64,000 bases of DNA from Bog-756 sp963737625 (GCA_963737625.1 CAVTTK010000002.1:1054001-1118000), one strand, 5' to 3'. Numbered from the stretch's first letter, positions 1 to 9,042 are shown. Numbers and translations: made by a program. Notes: generated by a model from the sequence alone, not told the origin.

Positions 1-171
1 GACTGGGCGGGTCCCGCCGGCGCGGTCACGCTGGGTGATGCCGCCGTGTCGGCCCACGGTGTACTGCACAGCAAGTGCCTGACCATCGCCGGGGGGACGA
101 GCGAGGTGCAGCGGAACGTGATCGGGGAGCGGCTGCTCGGACTGCCCCGGGACCCGGAGCCGGGGCGGTGA
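1..171 (+). CDS. Acyl-CoA dehydrogenase, C-terminal fragment
   Basis: The window opens inside this gene, and only the last 56 codons are visible in the frame beginning at base 1. They end with GGTSEVQRNVIGERLLGLPRDP-like residues. This is the C-terminal signature of the acyl-CoA dehydrogenase family, where the GGTSE-(V/I)-QRN-I loop contacts FAD and the conserved Arg sits near the subunit interface. Family members oxidise acyl-CoA thioesters to 2-enoyl-CoA. A MaoC-type hydratase and an SDR follow, which fits a fatty-acid or acyl-CoA degradation group. Substrate cannot be judged from this fragment. Confidence 0.85.
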   Translation, partial: DWAGPAGAVTLGDAAVSAHGVLHSKCLTIAGGTSEVQRNVIGERLLGLPRDPEPGR

Positions 172-300
172 CCGGACGCCGGGAGTCGACCGGGCCCAGG
201 CCCCGCGCATCGGGCTCGGGCGTGCGGAGGCGGCCCGGGCGAACGAGAATGGAGCGACGGCCGCGCGTCCGGCCGTCGCACGAGAACGGAGGTCGGATCA

Positions 301-732
301 GTGGGTGACCAGGTGCTGTACTTCGAGGATGTCCAGGAGGGGGACGAGGCCCCACAGCGCACCCGGGTGCTCAATCGCACCGACCTGGTGATGTACGCCG
401 GGGCGTCGGGTGACTACAACCCCATGCACCATGACGAGGTCAAGGCCCAGGCGGCCGGGCAGCCGAGCGTGTTCGGCCACGGGATGTTCTCCATGGGATT
501 CCTGGGCACGGCCATCACCGACTACGTGGGCGTGGGCAACGTCCGCCGCTACCAGGCCCGCTTCGCCAGGCAGACCTGGCCCGACGAGGAGCTCCGAACC
601 AGGATCGTCGTCACCGCCAAGAGGGTCGAGGGTGACGATCACCTGGTCGACCTGGATGTCCGGCTCCAGAACGCCGACGGCGAGGAGAAGGTGGTCGGCC
701 AGGCCACCGCGGTGGTTCCCAGCCGGGCCTGA
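301..732 (+). CDS. MaoC-like hot-dog (R)-enoyl-CoA hydratase
   Basis: A 143-residue single hot-dog protein of the MaoC/hydratase-2 family, which hydrates 2-enoyl-CoA to (R)-3-hydroxyacyl-CoA. Residues about 32-46 carry the hydratase-2 motif YAGASGDYNPMHHDE, with the expected catalytic Asp38 and His43. The GTG start at 301 is chosen because GGAGGT at 288-293 lies 7 nt upstream. The length is typical of single-domain MaoC proteins. It lies between an acyl-CoA dehydrogenase end and an SDR with a 3-hydroxyacyl-CoA dehydrogenase look, so a role in beta-oxidation-like chemistry is likely. It could also be a dehydratase subunit acting on a non-fatty-acid thioester. Confidence 0.85.
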   Translation: MGDQVLYFEDVQEGDEAPQRTRVLNRTDLVMYAGASGDYNPMHHDEVKAQAAGQPSVFGHGMFSMGFLGTAITDYVGVGNVRRYQARFARQTWPDEELRTRIVVTAKRVEGDDHLVDLDVRLQNADGEEKVVGQATAVVPSRA

Positions 733-773
733 GCCCGGACTCCGGGCCGCCCCCGACGCGACGGCCCGGGCCG
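733..773. terminator. Hairpin between convergent genes
   Basis: The gap between the convergent hydratase and SDR genes holds GCCCGGA/TCCGGGC at 733-747 and a second GC-rich palindrome around GGCCCGGGCC near 765. There is no T-run. It could end transcription from both sides; this is inferred from position and symmetry only. Confidence 0.35.
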
Positions 774-774
774 C

Positions 775-1677
775 CTACATGAAGCTGAACTTGGGGATGC
801 CCGACGAGATGCCCTTGAACAGTTCGCCCTTGGCCCCGGCGAGCTCCTCGGGGGTCCACATGGAGTCCCGGTGCACCTCGCCGATGGGATGGAAGCCGCC
901 CATGGCCCAGATGCTCCCGCCGAACACGACGAAGTTCTGACCCGTCACGTCGGACGCCTCGTCCGAGGCCAGGAACGTCACCAACTGGGCGATGTTCTTC
1001 GGATCCCACTCGTCGAAGCCCGTCTCGGCCTTGGTCAGGCCTCCGAACATGTTCTCGGTCATCCGGGTGCGGGCCCGGGGTGAGATGGAGTTGACGGTGA
1101 TGCCGTAGCGCTCGAGCTCCCGGGCCAGCACCCACGTCAGCGAAGCGATGCCCGCCTTGGCCGCCGAGTAGTTGGCCTGTCCGGCGTTCCCGTACAGGCC
1201 GGCCTCTGACGAGGTGTTGATGATGTGGCCGCTCACCGTCTCGCCCGCCTTGGCCCGGTTCCTCCAGTACACGGCGGCATGGTGGGCGGGAGCAAAGTGA
1301 CCCTTCAGGTGCACCCGCACGACGTCGTCCCAGTCGGATTCCTGCATGTTGAAACTCATCTTGTCCCGGAGGATGCCGGCGTTGTTGACCAGGATGTCGA
1401 GCTGGCCGAACGTCTCGACGGCCTGGTCGACGAGCTCCTTGGCCCCCTGCCAGGAGCTGACGTCGGAGGCGTTGATGGCGGCGTCGCTGCCACCGTCCCG
1501 GATCAGCTCGACCACCTGCTCCGCCGGGTTCTTCTCGCCGTCCTCACTGGGCGTGGTGGCCCCGACGTCGTTGACGATCACCTTGGCGCCCTCGGAGGCC
1601 AGCAGCAGCGCCTCCTCACGACCGATCCCGCGTCCTGCGCCGGTGACGATGGCCACCTTGCCGTCGAGCATTCCCAT
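775..1677 (-). CDS. SDR-family 3-hydroxyacyl-CoA dehydrogenase-like oxidoreductase
   Basis: A 300-residue classical short-chain dehydrogenase. The Rossmann motif TGAGRGIG lies at residues 12-19 and an Asp (VNDVG, about residue 37) at the end of strand 2 favours NAD(H). NNAG is at 98-101 and the catalytic set is Ser156, Tyr170, Lys174. The N-terminal VIVNDVG pattern resembles the dehydrogenase domain of peroxisomal multifunctional enzyme 2, which acts on (R)-3-hydroxyacyl-CoA, the product expected from the neighbouring MaoC hydratase. AGGAGG at 1683-1688 precedes three possible ATGs (1680, 1677, 1671). 1677 has the best spacing (5 nt). The open frame continues far upstream, but that part is antisense to the next gene and is not credible. 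Confidence 0.85.
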   Translation of the reverse strand: MGMLDGKVAIVTGAGRGIGREEALLLASEGAKVIVNDVGATTPSEDGEKNPAEQVVELIRDGGSDAAINASDVSSWQGAKELVDQAVETFGQLDILVNNAGILRDKMSFNMQESDWDDVVRVHLKGHFAPAHHAAVYWRNRAKAGETVSGHIINTSSEAGLYGNAGQANYSAAKAGIASLTWVLARELERYGITVNSISPRARTRMTENMFGGLTKAETGFDEWDPKNIAQLVTFLASDEASDVTGQNFVVFGGSIWAMGGFHPIGEVHRDSMWTPEELAGAKGELFKGISSGIPKFSFM

Positions 1678-1986
1678 CATGTCCTCCTCTGTCTGGTTGC
1701 TGTCGTTGATCGCTGTGTCTACGGACGGAGCCGACGCATGGCCGAGCCCTCGGCGCCTGCCCCCGGCCTGCTCCCCTACGCAGGTCCGCGGACCCGGTGC
1801 CCCCTGAACCCCGTTCCCGGGCCGCGGGGACGCGTGACCGGGAGCCGAGCGTTGGACGGAACCGGGGAAGCTTGGCCGAATTCGGCCCCCGACGGCAAGA
1901 CAGGGCTCAAGCCGTTCCGCCCGGGGGTGGGCGGGAAGGCGCGATGCTACATTCGCTGAGGTCGACAGCAGGTGAACGGAGACAGC

Positions 1987-2997
1987 GTGAGTGGTCAGGG
2001 CCCGGCAGCGGACCAAATGAGCGAGCAGGACCACAGCGACCAGGAGCACGGCGCCATGGGTCGGGCGCTGCGGCAGGTCACCCCCCAGCTCCAACGGGTC
2101 GAGCGGAAGGCCCGCCGGGAGGCGAATCGCCTGGCCGGGCTGTCGTTCCAGCAGCTCGCCCCCCGCGAAGCGGTCAGGATGGCCTACAACGTGCTCCTGC
2201 GGCGCGAGCCGGACGAGCCCGCCTGGACCGAGCAGACCGAGGCCATGCGGGCCGGAACGCTCTCCCACGAGGACCTGGTCGACCGCGTGCGGTGCTCGAG
2301 CGAATATCGGGTTCAGGTGCCGGTCCTGGCGGCCAGCCTGCACACATCGCTCCATGCCAGCCGCAGCGAGTTCATCATCGGCCTGCCGCCGGCCCGCCAC
2401 ATCGTGGACCTGGGGGGTGGGGCCACCTGGGACGCCCGAGGCGCCATGGTGGCCCTCGGGTACCCCTACGACTTCGACGAGTTGGTCATCGTGGACCTTC
2501 CTCCCGACGACCGCCACCCGCTCTACCACTCCGAGCGCTTCGGGACCAACGTGACCGACCGCGGCCTGGTGCGCTACGAGTACCGGTCCATGGCCGACCT
2601 CTCGTTCGCCGGAGACGGCACCGTCGACCTGATCTACAGCGGGCAGTCCATCGAGCATGTGACGGAGGCCGACGGCGACATCGTCCTGAAGGAGTCGTTC
2701 CGGGCCTTGAGGCCCGGGGGGATCATGGCCATCGACACGCCGAACGGTCTGGTCTGCCGCCTCCAGCAGGAAGGGTTCATCGACCCCGACCACAAGGTGG
2801 AGTACACCTTGGAGGAACTGCGGGACAAGGTCACTCGAGCCGGCTTCACCGTGCTCACCGAGCGGGGCCTCAACTGGGGGGGACCGGCCGTGGCCCGGGG
2901 CGAGTTCGATCCGACCGCCCTGGCCGCCCATCGGGGCATCTACTACGACGCTGCCGGCTGCTATCTGCTGGCGGTCATCATCCAGAAGCCCGCCTGA
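1987..2997 (+). CDS. DUF4214-like plus SAM-dependent methyltransferase protein
   Basis: About 336 residues. Residues roughly 60-110 (YNVLLRREPDEPAWTEQTEAMRAG and onward to a SSEYR end) look like a DUF4214 domain, a short helical module often seen in cell-surface or glycan-related proteins. The C-terminal two thirds are a class I methyltransferase: VDLGGGATWD is motif I, and YSGQSIEHV and LRPGGIMAIDTPN are the later strands. The GTG at 1987 has GGAG at 1978-1981, 5 nt upstream; GTG 1972 in the same frame is the alternative. It sits a little before the glycan export cluster, so a sugar- or lipid-linked substrate is plausible but unproven. Confidence 0.7.
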   Translation: MSGQGPAADQMSEQDHSDQEHGAMGRALRQVTPQLQRVERKARREANRLAGLSFQQLAPREAVRMAYNVLLRREPDEPAWTEQTEAMRAGTLSHEDLVDRVRCSSEYRVQVPVLAASLHTSLHASRSEFIIGLPPARHIVDLGGGATWDARGAMVALGYPYDFDELVIVDLPPDDRHPLYHSERFGTNVTDRGLVRYEYRSMADLSFAGDGTVDLIYSGQSIEHVTEADGDIVLKESFRALRPGGIMAIDTPNGLVCRLQQEGFIDPDHKVEYTLEELRDKVTRAGFTVLTERGLNWGGPAVARGEFDPTALAAHRGIYYDAAGCYLLAVIIQKPA

Positions 2998-3000
2998 GCG

Positions 3001-3441
3001 TCAGTCGGCGGCCGGCTCGAGCACGAACACCGGAATCTGACGGTCGGTGCGCGCCTGGTAGTCGGCATAGTCCGGGTAGGCGGCCACAGCCCGGTCCCAC
3101 CAGGCGGCCTTCTCCGCTCCCGTGACCTCCCGGGCTGTCCGGTCGGACGTCACCGGTCCGTCCTGCAGTTCCACCCGCGGATCGGCCATCAGGTTGAAGT
3201 ACCAGAGCGGGTGGGTGGGAGCGCCGCCCTGGGAGGCCACGACGGCGTAGATGCCGTCGTGCTCCACCCGCATGAGCGGCGTCTTGCGGATCTTGCCGGA
3301 GGCGGCCCCACGGCTGGTCAGGATGACCACGGGAAGGTCGCGGAGCGTCGTTCCTTCGAGCCCGCCCGAGCCCTCGTACAGCGCGACCTGGTCGCGGACC
3401 CATTCGCTGGTGCTCGGCTCATACTCACCGTCGAGAGGCAT
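3001..3441 (-). CDS. Ddn-like deazaflavin (F420)-dependent nitroreductase-family protein
   Basis: About 146 residues with the full pattern of the mycobacterial Ddn family. It shows LTSRGAASGKIRKTPL, then VVASQGGAPTHPLWYFNLMADP and a final AYPDYADYQARTDRQIPVFVLEP. These proteins use reduced coenzyme F420 to reduce quinones or nitro compounds, or occur as family members of unknown substrate. F420 use supports an actinobacterial host. ATG 3441 is preferred because it gives the usual short N-terminus; GTG 3447 is an in-frame alternative, and no strong ribosome-binding site is seen. The gene is convergent with the upstream methyltransferase, leaving only 3 bases between stops. Confidence 0.85.
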   Translation of the reverse strand: MPLDGEYEPSTSEWVRDQVALYEGSGGLEGTTLRDLPVVILTSRGAASGKIRKTPLMRVEHDGIYAVVASQGGAPTHPLWYFNLMADPRVELQDGPVTSDRTAREVTGAEKAAWWDRAVAAYPDYADYQARTDRQIPVFVLEPAAD

Positions 3442-3594
3442 GGCCACCAGCTAACACCCGGCCCGGTCCCCGTCGCCACCCCATGGCCGCCCGGGCGGGG
3501 GCACGGGGCCGGAGCACCGGGCCGGATCGCCGGTCCCTGGACAGCTACCCTGCGTGGGTTCGTCTGTCCGCGATGTCATGGGACAGAACAAGTG

Positions 3595-3676
3595 TGCGGG
3601 CGAGAGGACTCGAACCTCCATCCCCGAAGGGACCGGGACCTAAACCCGGCGCGTCTGCCAATTCCGCCACACCCGC
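3595..3676 (-). tRNA. tRNA-Leu(UAG)
   Basis: On the minus strand the acceptor stem GCGGGTG pairs with CGCCCGC. The anticodon stem CCGGG/CCCGG encloses the loop TTTAGGT with anticodon TAG. A long variable arm (TCCC-TTCG-GGGA) marks it as a class II tRNA. The T arm reads GGAGG-TTCGAGT-CCTCT and the discriminator base is A. The 3' CCA is not encoded (CAC follows). Confidence 0.95.
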
Positions 3677-3685
3677 GGCGACTGC

Positions 3686-3691
3686 AGCCTA
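3686..3691 (-). promoter_or_regulatory. -10 element of the tRNA-Leu promoter
   Basis: TAGGCT on the minus strand lies 9 nt before the mature 5' end of tRNA-Leu, matching the TAnnnT form used elsewhere in this window. No clear -35 is seen. Confidence 0.45.
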
Positions 3692-3763
3692 GTGAGCGGG
3701 GAAGGGGGAGTCGGAGCCGCGCCAGGGCTCGACCGGGTCACCGGGGTGCGACGGGCTCCTGGC

Positions 3764-3769
3764 TATAGT
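3764..3769 (+). promoter_or_regulatory. -10 element, leaderless start
   Basis: TATAGT lies 6 nt before the GTG at 3776, so transcription would start at or near the start codon. No -35 match is evident. Confidence 0.5.
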
Positions 3770-3775
3770 CGTTCC

Positions 3776-4906
3776 GTGCCACCAGCGCATTCGTCTACGC
3801 CCTCGGTGGTTCCCGTCGAGACCACGCCGCCACCGGAGACCGATCCCTCGGACCCGGCCGAGCGAGCCCGCTACCTGGCCGAGGTGATGGCCGACATCGA
3901 CGCCGAGGTCGGTCGGCGGCGGGCCTCGGGTGACCTCCCGGTGGGTCTCGAGCAGGAACTCGACGAGCTGTTCCTCGAGTTCTCGCCGGTCGGTCTGCAC
4001 GGGAAGGCCCGGCTGCGGGAGACGCTGTCCCTCGTGGACCGGTCGGCCTATGTCGACATCGCCGTCCCGGTGGCATCGCAGAAGGTGGTCGGGACCTATG
4101 TGAAGCGGCTCATCCGGAAGTCGATGGGCTGGTACATCGGCTTCATCGTCCACCAGATCGTGAAGTTCGCCTGGTCGGTGTCGCGCATGCTCCACGTGGT
4201 GGTGGACCACGTGGAGGACCTCGAGGCCGCCGTCGAGGTCCAGCGCACCCCACCCCTGCCGTCGTCGGTCATACCCGGTGCCGATCCCGGCACCGCTTGG
4301 TGGGCTCCCGAAGCCGTGTCCGCCCTGGCCGGCGTCGACGGGCGGGTGCTCCACGCCGACTGTGGCACCGGGAGCCTGCTGGACGATCTCGTGGCTGCCG
4401 GCGTCGACGCCTACGGGGTGGACCCCTCCGGCTCGGCCACCGAGGCGCCCATCGCCCGTGGCCTCGATGTGCGGGCGGAGTCGCTCCTCGACCACCTCGA
4501 CGTGGTGGCCGACGATGCCCTGGGCGGGATGGTGGTCACCGGATCGGTCCAGTGGCTCCACCCCAACGAACGCGACCGCCTGGTGGGCCTGATGGGCTCC
4601 CGGTTGGCTATCGGTGGCGTCCTGGTCCTGCACTCGGCCACGCCGGAGTCGTGGATGGGCAGCATCTCCCCGGTCGTCAGCGACCTGGCCCCCGGACGGC
4701 CACTTCACGCCGAGACCTGGGGGCAGCTCCTCGGTGACCGGGGGTTCCGGATGACGGCGCCGTCGTACGGGGGCGCCGATCGCCGAATCGACCACGTGGC
4801 CGTGGCCAACCCCGACGCCGCCGTCATCAATGCGGCCATCGATGCCGTCAACCAGTCGCTGCTCGGACCGGGCGAGTACCTGCTGGTCGCTGTCCGCGAA
4901 CGGTGA
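3776..4906 (+). CDS. SAM-dependent methyltransferase, glycan cluster
   Basis: A 376-residue protein. The N-terminal part (about 1-170) is helical and acidic, with a hydrophobic stretch around MGWYIGFIVHQIVKFAWSV that may bind membrane or a partner. The C-terminal half is a methyltransferase-like fold: VLHADCGTGSLLDDL is motif I, GVDPSG the next acidic loop and GGVLVLHSATPESWM a later strand. GTG 3776 is chosen because TATAGT at 3764-3769 sits 6 nt upstream; the frame is open further back but runs into the tRNA promoter. It is followed after 46 nt by a glycosyltransferase and then an ABC exporter, so a role in modifying or capping an exported glycan is likely. Confidence 0.65.
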   Translation: MPPAHSSTPSVVPVETTPPPETDPSDPAERARYLAEVMADIDAEVGRRRASGDLPVGLEQELDELFLEFSPVGLHGKARLRETLSLVDRSAYVDIAVPVASQKVVGTYVKRLIRKSMGWYIGFIVHQIVKFAWSVSRMLHVVVDHVEDLEAAVEVQRTPPLPSSVIPGADPGTAWWAPEAVSALAGVDGRVLHADCGTGSLLDDLVAAGVDAYGVDPSGSATEAPIARGLDVRAESLLDHLDVVADDALGGMVVTGSVQWLHPNERDRLVGLMGSRLAIGGVLVLHSATPESWMGSISPVVSDLAPGRPLHAETWGQLLGDRGFRMTAPSYGGADRRIDHVAVANPDAAVINAAIDAVNQSLLGPGEYLLVAVRER

Positions 4907-4952
4907 CCACCCCCCTGTCCGGTCTGCCCCGGGCGGGCCGGCGGCTCCCGCG

Positions 4953-6200
4953 GTGAAGCTGGCCTTCGTCACCCCGCGCTACGGCACCGAAGTAATCGGC
5001 GGGGCGGAGGCGGCCGCCCGAATGTTGGCCGAGCGCCTGTGCCAGCGACCCGGGTGGGAGGTCGAGGTGCTGACGAGCTGCGCCATGGATCACCTCACCT
5101 GGGAGAACGCCGAGCCGGCCGGTACGTCGTCCGTGAACGGCGTCACCGTGCACCGGTTTCCCACTGCCGGCCAGCGTCAGCTGGACTACTTCGACCTGGA
5201 CGCCAAGATCCGCCTGGCCCCCTCGGCCGTGGGCCTGGCCGAGGCCCGCCGCTGGGTGGCCCTGAATGGCCCCATGTGTCCGGACCTGGTGGATGCCGTG
5301 GCGGCCACCGACGCCGACGTAGTGGCCTGCTATCCCTACCTCTTCGCCACCACGGTCGACAGCATCGCCGTGTCCCCCGTGCCCACGGTGCTCCACCCCG
5401 CCGCCCATGACGAGCCGGCGCTGTACCTGTCGGCCTTCCGCCAGAGCTTCCGCCACGTGGACGGCTTCGTCTACCACACCCAGGCCGAGCGGGATCTGAT
5501 GGAGTACGCCTTCGCCAACGGGGCCAAGCCCCAGATCGTCCTGGGTCTGGGGGTCAACGATCCGGCCGGCGGCGGCCGGCGAGGCGGGGACCTCCTCGGG
5601 CTGGGGGAGAGGCCGTACCTCTGCTACCTGGGACGGGTGGACGAGCACAAGGGCTGTGGCATGTTGGCCGAGTACTTCAGCCGGTACAAGGAGCGCCACC
5701 CCGGCGACCTGGCCCTGGCCCTCGTGGGTCCGGTCTCGGACCAGGCTCCCGACCATCCCGACATCGTGGTGACCGGCACGGTCTCCGAAGCGGACAAGTG
5801 GGACATCCTCCGCGCCGCCGAGGTCATGGTGAACCCGTCGGCCTACGAGTCGTTCTCTCTGGTGCTGTTGGAGTCCTGGTCCCTCGAGGTGCCGGTGCTG
5901 GTCAACGCCTCCTGCGCCGCCACCATGGAGCACTGCGGGCGCTCCGGGGGCGGGCTCTGGTTCGACTCCTACCGCGCGTTCGAGGTCATCGTGGAACGGC
6001 TGACGTCCGACCCCGGCCTTCGCCACGAACTGGGGCAGGCCGGGCGGCAGTACACGGAGCGGTACTACCGGTGGCCGGCCATCATCGACCGGTACACCGG
6101 GTTTCTGACCGGCGTGGTGGCCCGGGGCCGACGTCGGCCGACCCGGGTGAAACGCCTGGTCCAGCCCCACGCCGGTCGGGAGTACGTCCGCCGGGGTTGA
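4953..6200 (+). CDS. Glycosyltransferase family 4
   Basis: A 415-residue GT-B retaining glycosyltransferase. The N-terminal LAFVTPRYGTEVIGGAEAAARMLAERL is the typical start of GT4 proteins that bind an acceptor. LCYLGRVDEHKG opens the nucleotide-sugar domain, and the E-x7-E motif is ESFSLVLLE with Glu299 and Glu307. GTG 4953 gives the expected N-terminus VKLAFV; a longer open frame upstream overlaps the preceding gene. It belongs to the glycan group with the Wzm/Wzt-type exporter downstream. The sugar transferred cannot be told from sequence. Confidence 0.85.
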   Translation: MKLAFVTPRYGTEVIGGAEAAARMLAERLCQRPGWEVEVLTSCAMDHLTWENAEPAGTSSVNGVTVHRFPTAGQRQLDYFDLDAKIRLAPSAVGLAEARRWVALNGPMCPDLVDAVAATDADVVACYPYLFATTVDSIAVSPVPTVLHPAAHDEPALYLSAFRQSFRHVDGFVYHTQAERDLMEYAFANGAKPQIVLGLGVNDPAGGGRRGGDLLGLGERPYLCYLGRVDEHKGCGMLAEYFSRYKERHPGDLALALVGPVSDQAPDHPDIVVTGTVSEADKWDILRAAEVMVNPSAYESFSLVLLESWSLEVPVLVNASCAATMEHCGRSGGGLWFDSYRAFEVIVERLTSDPGLRHELGQAGRQYTERYYRWPAIIDRYTGFLTGVVARGRRRPTRVKRLVQPHAGREYVRRG

Positions 6201-6620
6201 TCGGGGCACCGACCCCGGAGCCGGCCAACGGCAGGCCCCGACGGGCCCGACCGTACCTCCATCGGGGGGATCCAACCACTAGGATCTCGGAGCATGGAGC
6301 CCTCCTGCCGTCGCACCCCTCGTGCCCACGCGGGCGGACCGATCCCGCCCGCCGGTCGGGCCGTATCCGGCTCGGCGGCCGGGGAGGGCCCAGTGACCGA
6401 TGTCGGTGACTGATCGCCCGGCATTCGACGTTCCCACCTCGGACATCGCCGTTCCGCCAGGTCAGATCGTGTACGTTGAGGAAATGGTGGCCGAGAGCGT
6501 TGCTTTCCGCGCCGACCGGGCAGTGGGGTCGTGTGAGAGCGACTCAGTCCGACGTCGGCTGTCCTCTGCCCCCGACAGCCTCGGCCGCCCCGACGGCCGG
6601 TCGACGGCGACCGGAGCCGG
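6201..6620. other. 420-nt gap before the ABC exporter, with possible small ORFs
   Basis: No long gene is supported here. A 39-codon frame begins at ATG 6294, 8 nt after TAGGAT (6280-6285), and ends at TGA 6413. An overlapping 74-codon frame runs 6400-6624 into the exporter start. Neither resembles a known protein. The stretch may be a leader for the exporter genes. TACGTT near 6477 is another weak -10-like element. Confidence 0.3.
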
Positions 6621-7670
6621 GTGAGCATGGCCAGCAAAGCATCCGCGTCGTCGGCGCCCGTCACGGCTCCACCCGCCCCACCCATCCCTCCGGCGGCACC
6701 CCAGCACGTGGCCGATCTCTCGCCCATGGCCGAGGAGTCGACGAACGGACACGGTAGCCGGGGGGACCGGGTCAAGGTCACCCGGGTCGTCTCGGCCCAC
6801 ATCAATGTCATGGCCCGGCTGGTCGAGATCTGGCGGTCCCGGGAACTGCTCGTCTATCTCGTCCGCACCGAGATCAAGGTCAAGTACAAGAACTCGGTCC
6901 TCGGCCTCGTCTGGTCGATGATCGCCCCGGCCATGACGCTGGCCGTCTACACCGTGGTCTTCGGCGTCTTCTTGAAGAACGGTATCCCCAACTTCGTCAT
7001 CTTCCTCTTTTCCGGGCTGCTGCTGTGGAACTTCTTCCAGACGGGGGTGATCGCCGCCACCGGCGTGGTGGTCAACAACGCCGGCCTGGTGAAGAAGGTG
7101 TCCTTCCCGCGGGAGATCCTGGCGCTGGCGGCCATCGGCTCCGCCGGCGTGTTCCTGTTCTTCCAGATCTGCGTGATGGCCATCTTCATGCTGGTGGTGA
7201 GCAACGCCCCGGCGTGGGGTCTGATGTGGCTGCTCGTCGTGGCCTTCGTGCCCTGCGTGGTGCTGAGTGCGGCGCTGGCCCTGCTGCTGGCGTCGGTCAA
7301 CGTCTACCTGCGGGACACCCAGCACCTCATCGAGGTGCTGGTCGGAGCGGCCTGGTTCTGGGCCTGCCCCATCGTGTACTCGTACCAGCTCACCGTGTCG
7401 TCCAAATTGGCTGAGCACGGGATTACCTGGCTCTACTTCCTGAACCCGATGACGCCACTGGTCATGACCTTCCAACGGGTGCTCTATGCCAAAACCGGGC
7501 TGGTCACGCTCACCATTCCTACGCATCCCCAAGAACAGCTCCTCCCGTCGTGGGGTCCGATGACCTACGTGTGGATGGACGCCGCCGTACTCGGGGTGGG
7601 TGTGGTCCTGTTCTTCGTGGGCATGAACGTCTTCGGGCGGCTGGCCGGCAACTTCGCCGAGGAGCTGTGA
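6621..7670 (+). CDS. ABC-2 type polysaccharide exporter permease (Wzm/TagG-like)
   Basis: A 349-residue integral membrane protein. After a Pro/Ala-rich cytoplasmic N-terminus, an amphipathic stretch (ELLVYLVRTEIKVKYKNSVLGLVWSMIAP) leads into about six membrane segments, the hallmark of Wzm/TagG permeases that export lipid-linked polysaccharides. The typical motif KYKNSVLGLVWSM and a PREIL element after VKKVSF are present. GTG 6621 is preceded by GGAG at 6613-6616; ATG 6627 is possible. It is followed directly by its ATP-binding partner, with the stop 5 nt before the next ATG. Together they would form a homodimeric-pair exporter in the plasma membrane. Confidence 0.9.
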   Translation: MSMASKASASSAPVTAPPAPPIPPAAPQHVADLSPMAEESTNGHGSRGDRVKVTRVVSAHINVMARLVEIWRSRELLVYLVRTEIKVKYKNSVLGLVWSMIAPAMTLAVYTVVFGVFLKNGIPNFVIFLFSGLLLWNFFQTGVIAATGVVVNNAGLVKKVSFPREILALAAIGSAGVFLFFQICVMAIFMLVVSNAPAWGLMWLLVVAFVPCVVLSAALALLLASVNVYLRDTQHLIEVLVGAAWFWACPIVYSYQLTVSSKLAEHGITWLYFLNPMTPLVMTFQRVLYAKTGLVTLTIPTHPQEQLLPSWGPMTYVWMDAAVLGVGVVLFFVGMNVFGRLAGNFAEEL

Positions 7671-7675
7671 GCCCG

Positions 7676-8968
7676 ATGGGTAACACGGCCGTCGATGTGC
7701 AGGACGTCTCCAAACGGTTCCGCCTATACCACGAGAAGTACACGTCGTTGAAGGAAAAGGTCATCCATATCGGGCGGACCCCCTACGAGGACCTGTGGGC
7801 GGTGAACGACGTATCCTTCGACGTGAAGGAAGGGGAGACCGTCGGCATCCTCGGTCGCAACGGCTCGGGCAAGTCGACCCTCCTCAAGTGCATCTGCGGC
7901 GTGCTGCAGCCCACCTCTGGTCAGGTGGTGGTCCGGGGGCAGCTGGCCGGTCTGTTGGAGCTGGGGGCCGGCTTCCAGCAGGACCTGTCCGGCCGGGAGA
8001 ACATCTACCTCAATGGCTCCATGTTGGGCATGTCCAAACGGGATGTGGACCGGGTCTTCGACGACATCGTGGAGTTCGCCGAGCTCGAGCAGTTCATCGA
8101 CAACCAGGTGAAGTTCTACTCCTCGGGGATGTATGTGCGGCTGGGCTTCGCCGTGGCCGTGAACGTGGACCCCGACGTGCTGGTCATCGACGAGGTACTG
8201 GCGGTGGGCGACGAGCGCTTCCAGCGCAAGTGTATGGACCGGATCCGGCTGTTCCAGAGCGAAGGACGGACGATCCTGTTCGTCTCCCATTCGCCGGACC
8301 AGGTCCGGGCCATCTGCAACCGGGCCGTGGTGCTGAGCGGAGGCCAGATGATCGGCCTCGGTCCCCCGGGCGAGGCGGTGCGCCTCTTCCGAGAGACGCT
8401 GCTGGAGGCGGGGGACACCCTCACCATCTCCGAGCACGACGCGCCCCCCGAGCCGAACCCCGAGGACGCTCCGCCGGCGGTGGAGTACGGCGCCGAACCG
8501 TCCGGTGCCCCGATCGTGGTGGTGCCGGTCGACAGTCGTCCCGTGCGCATCGCCGCCGTCACGGCACGCCACCCGGGCACCGGTGAGCGCCCGTACCTGA
8601 TCACCGGTGAGCCCCTGACCGTGCGGGTCGAGTTCGAAGCGTCCTCGGCCACCGATGGGGTGGTCTTCGTGCTGGAGATGCGGGACTCGATGTCCAGCAT
8701 TCTGATCAGGACCGATACCGATCAGCTCGACGAGCACTACGACGTGGCCGAGGGCCCGGGCGCCATCGAGTTCTCCTTCGACTCCATCCCCTTCCTCGAC
8801 GGCGAGTACGACCTGGTGGTGGGCATCCAGAGCAAGCTGGGCGGCGTGCAGTACGACTGGCAGGAGCCGGCCGCCCAGTTCGAGGTCATGAATCCGAGTA
8901 CGGCTGTGGGGTTCATCTCCATACCCCACCGGGTGACGATGGTGTCAGCGGTCGCCGAGGCCCGCTGA
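7676..8968 (+). CDS. Wzt-like ABC exporter ATPase with C-terminal carbohydrate-binding domain
   Basis: About 430 residues. The ATPase domain has Walker A GRNGSGKST (60-68), the Wzt-type signature YSSGMYVRLGFAVA, Walker B VLVIDEVLAVGD and an H-loop His in FVSHSPDQ. After a Pro/Glu-rich linker the C-terminal 160 residues form a beta-rich region (RIAAVTARHPGTGERPYLITGEPL and onward) matching the Wzt C-terminal domain, which in characterised homologues recognises the finished glycan. ATG 7676 is used. GTG 7667, overlapping the permease stop as GTGA, is also in frame. The presence of this domain implies export coupled to a terminal glycan modification, which the upstream methyltransferases could supply (inference). 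Confidence 0.9.
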   Translation: MGNTAVDVQDVSKRFRLYHEKYTSLKEKVIHIGRTPYEDLWAVNDVSFDVKEGETVGILGRNGSGKSTLLKCICGVLQPTSGQVVVRGQLAGLLELGAGFQQDLSGRENIYLNGSMLGMSKRDVDRVFDDIVEFAELEQFIDNQVKFYSSGMYVRLGFAVAVNVDPDVLVIDEVLAVGDERFQRKCMDRIRLFQSEGRTILFVSHSPDQVRAICNRAVVLSGGQMIGLGPPGEAVRLFRETLLEAGDTLTISEHDAPPEPNPEDAPPAVEYGAEPSGAPIVVVPVDSRPVRIAAVTARHPGTGERPYLITGEPLTVRVEFEASSATDGVVFVLEMRDSMSSILIRTDTDQLDEHYDVAEGPGAIEFSFDSIPFLDGEYDLVVGIQSKLGGVQYDWQEPAAQFEVMNPSTAVGFISIPHRVTMVSAVAEAR

Positions 8969-9042
8969 GCCACGGTCGACCACCACCCCGGAGGCCCCGG
9001 CGGCGGCGGGGTTCCGTGCATCGGTCGCCGGGTCCGAGCCAC

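Noticed and set aside
1678..2931. Upstream extension of the SDR frame on the minus strand
   Set aside because: It is antisense to a methyltransferase with clear motifs, and a strong AGGAGG precedes the ATGs at 1671-1680.
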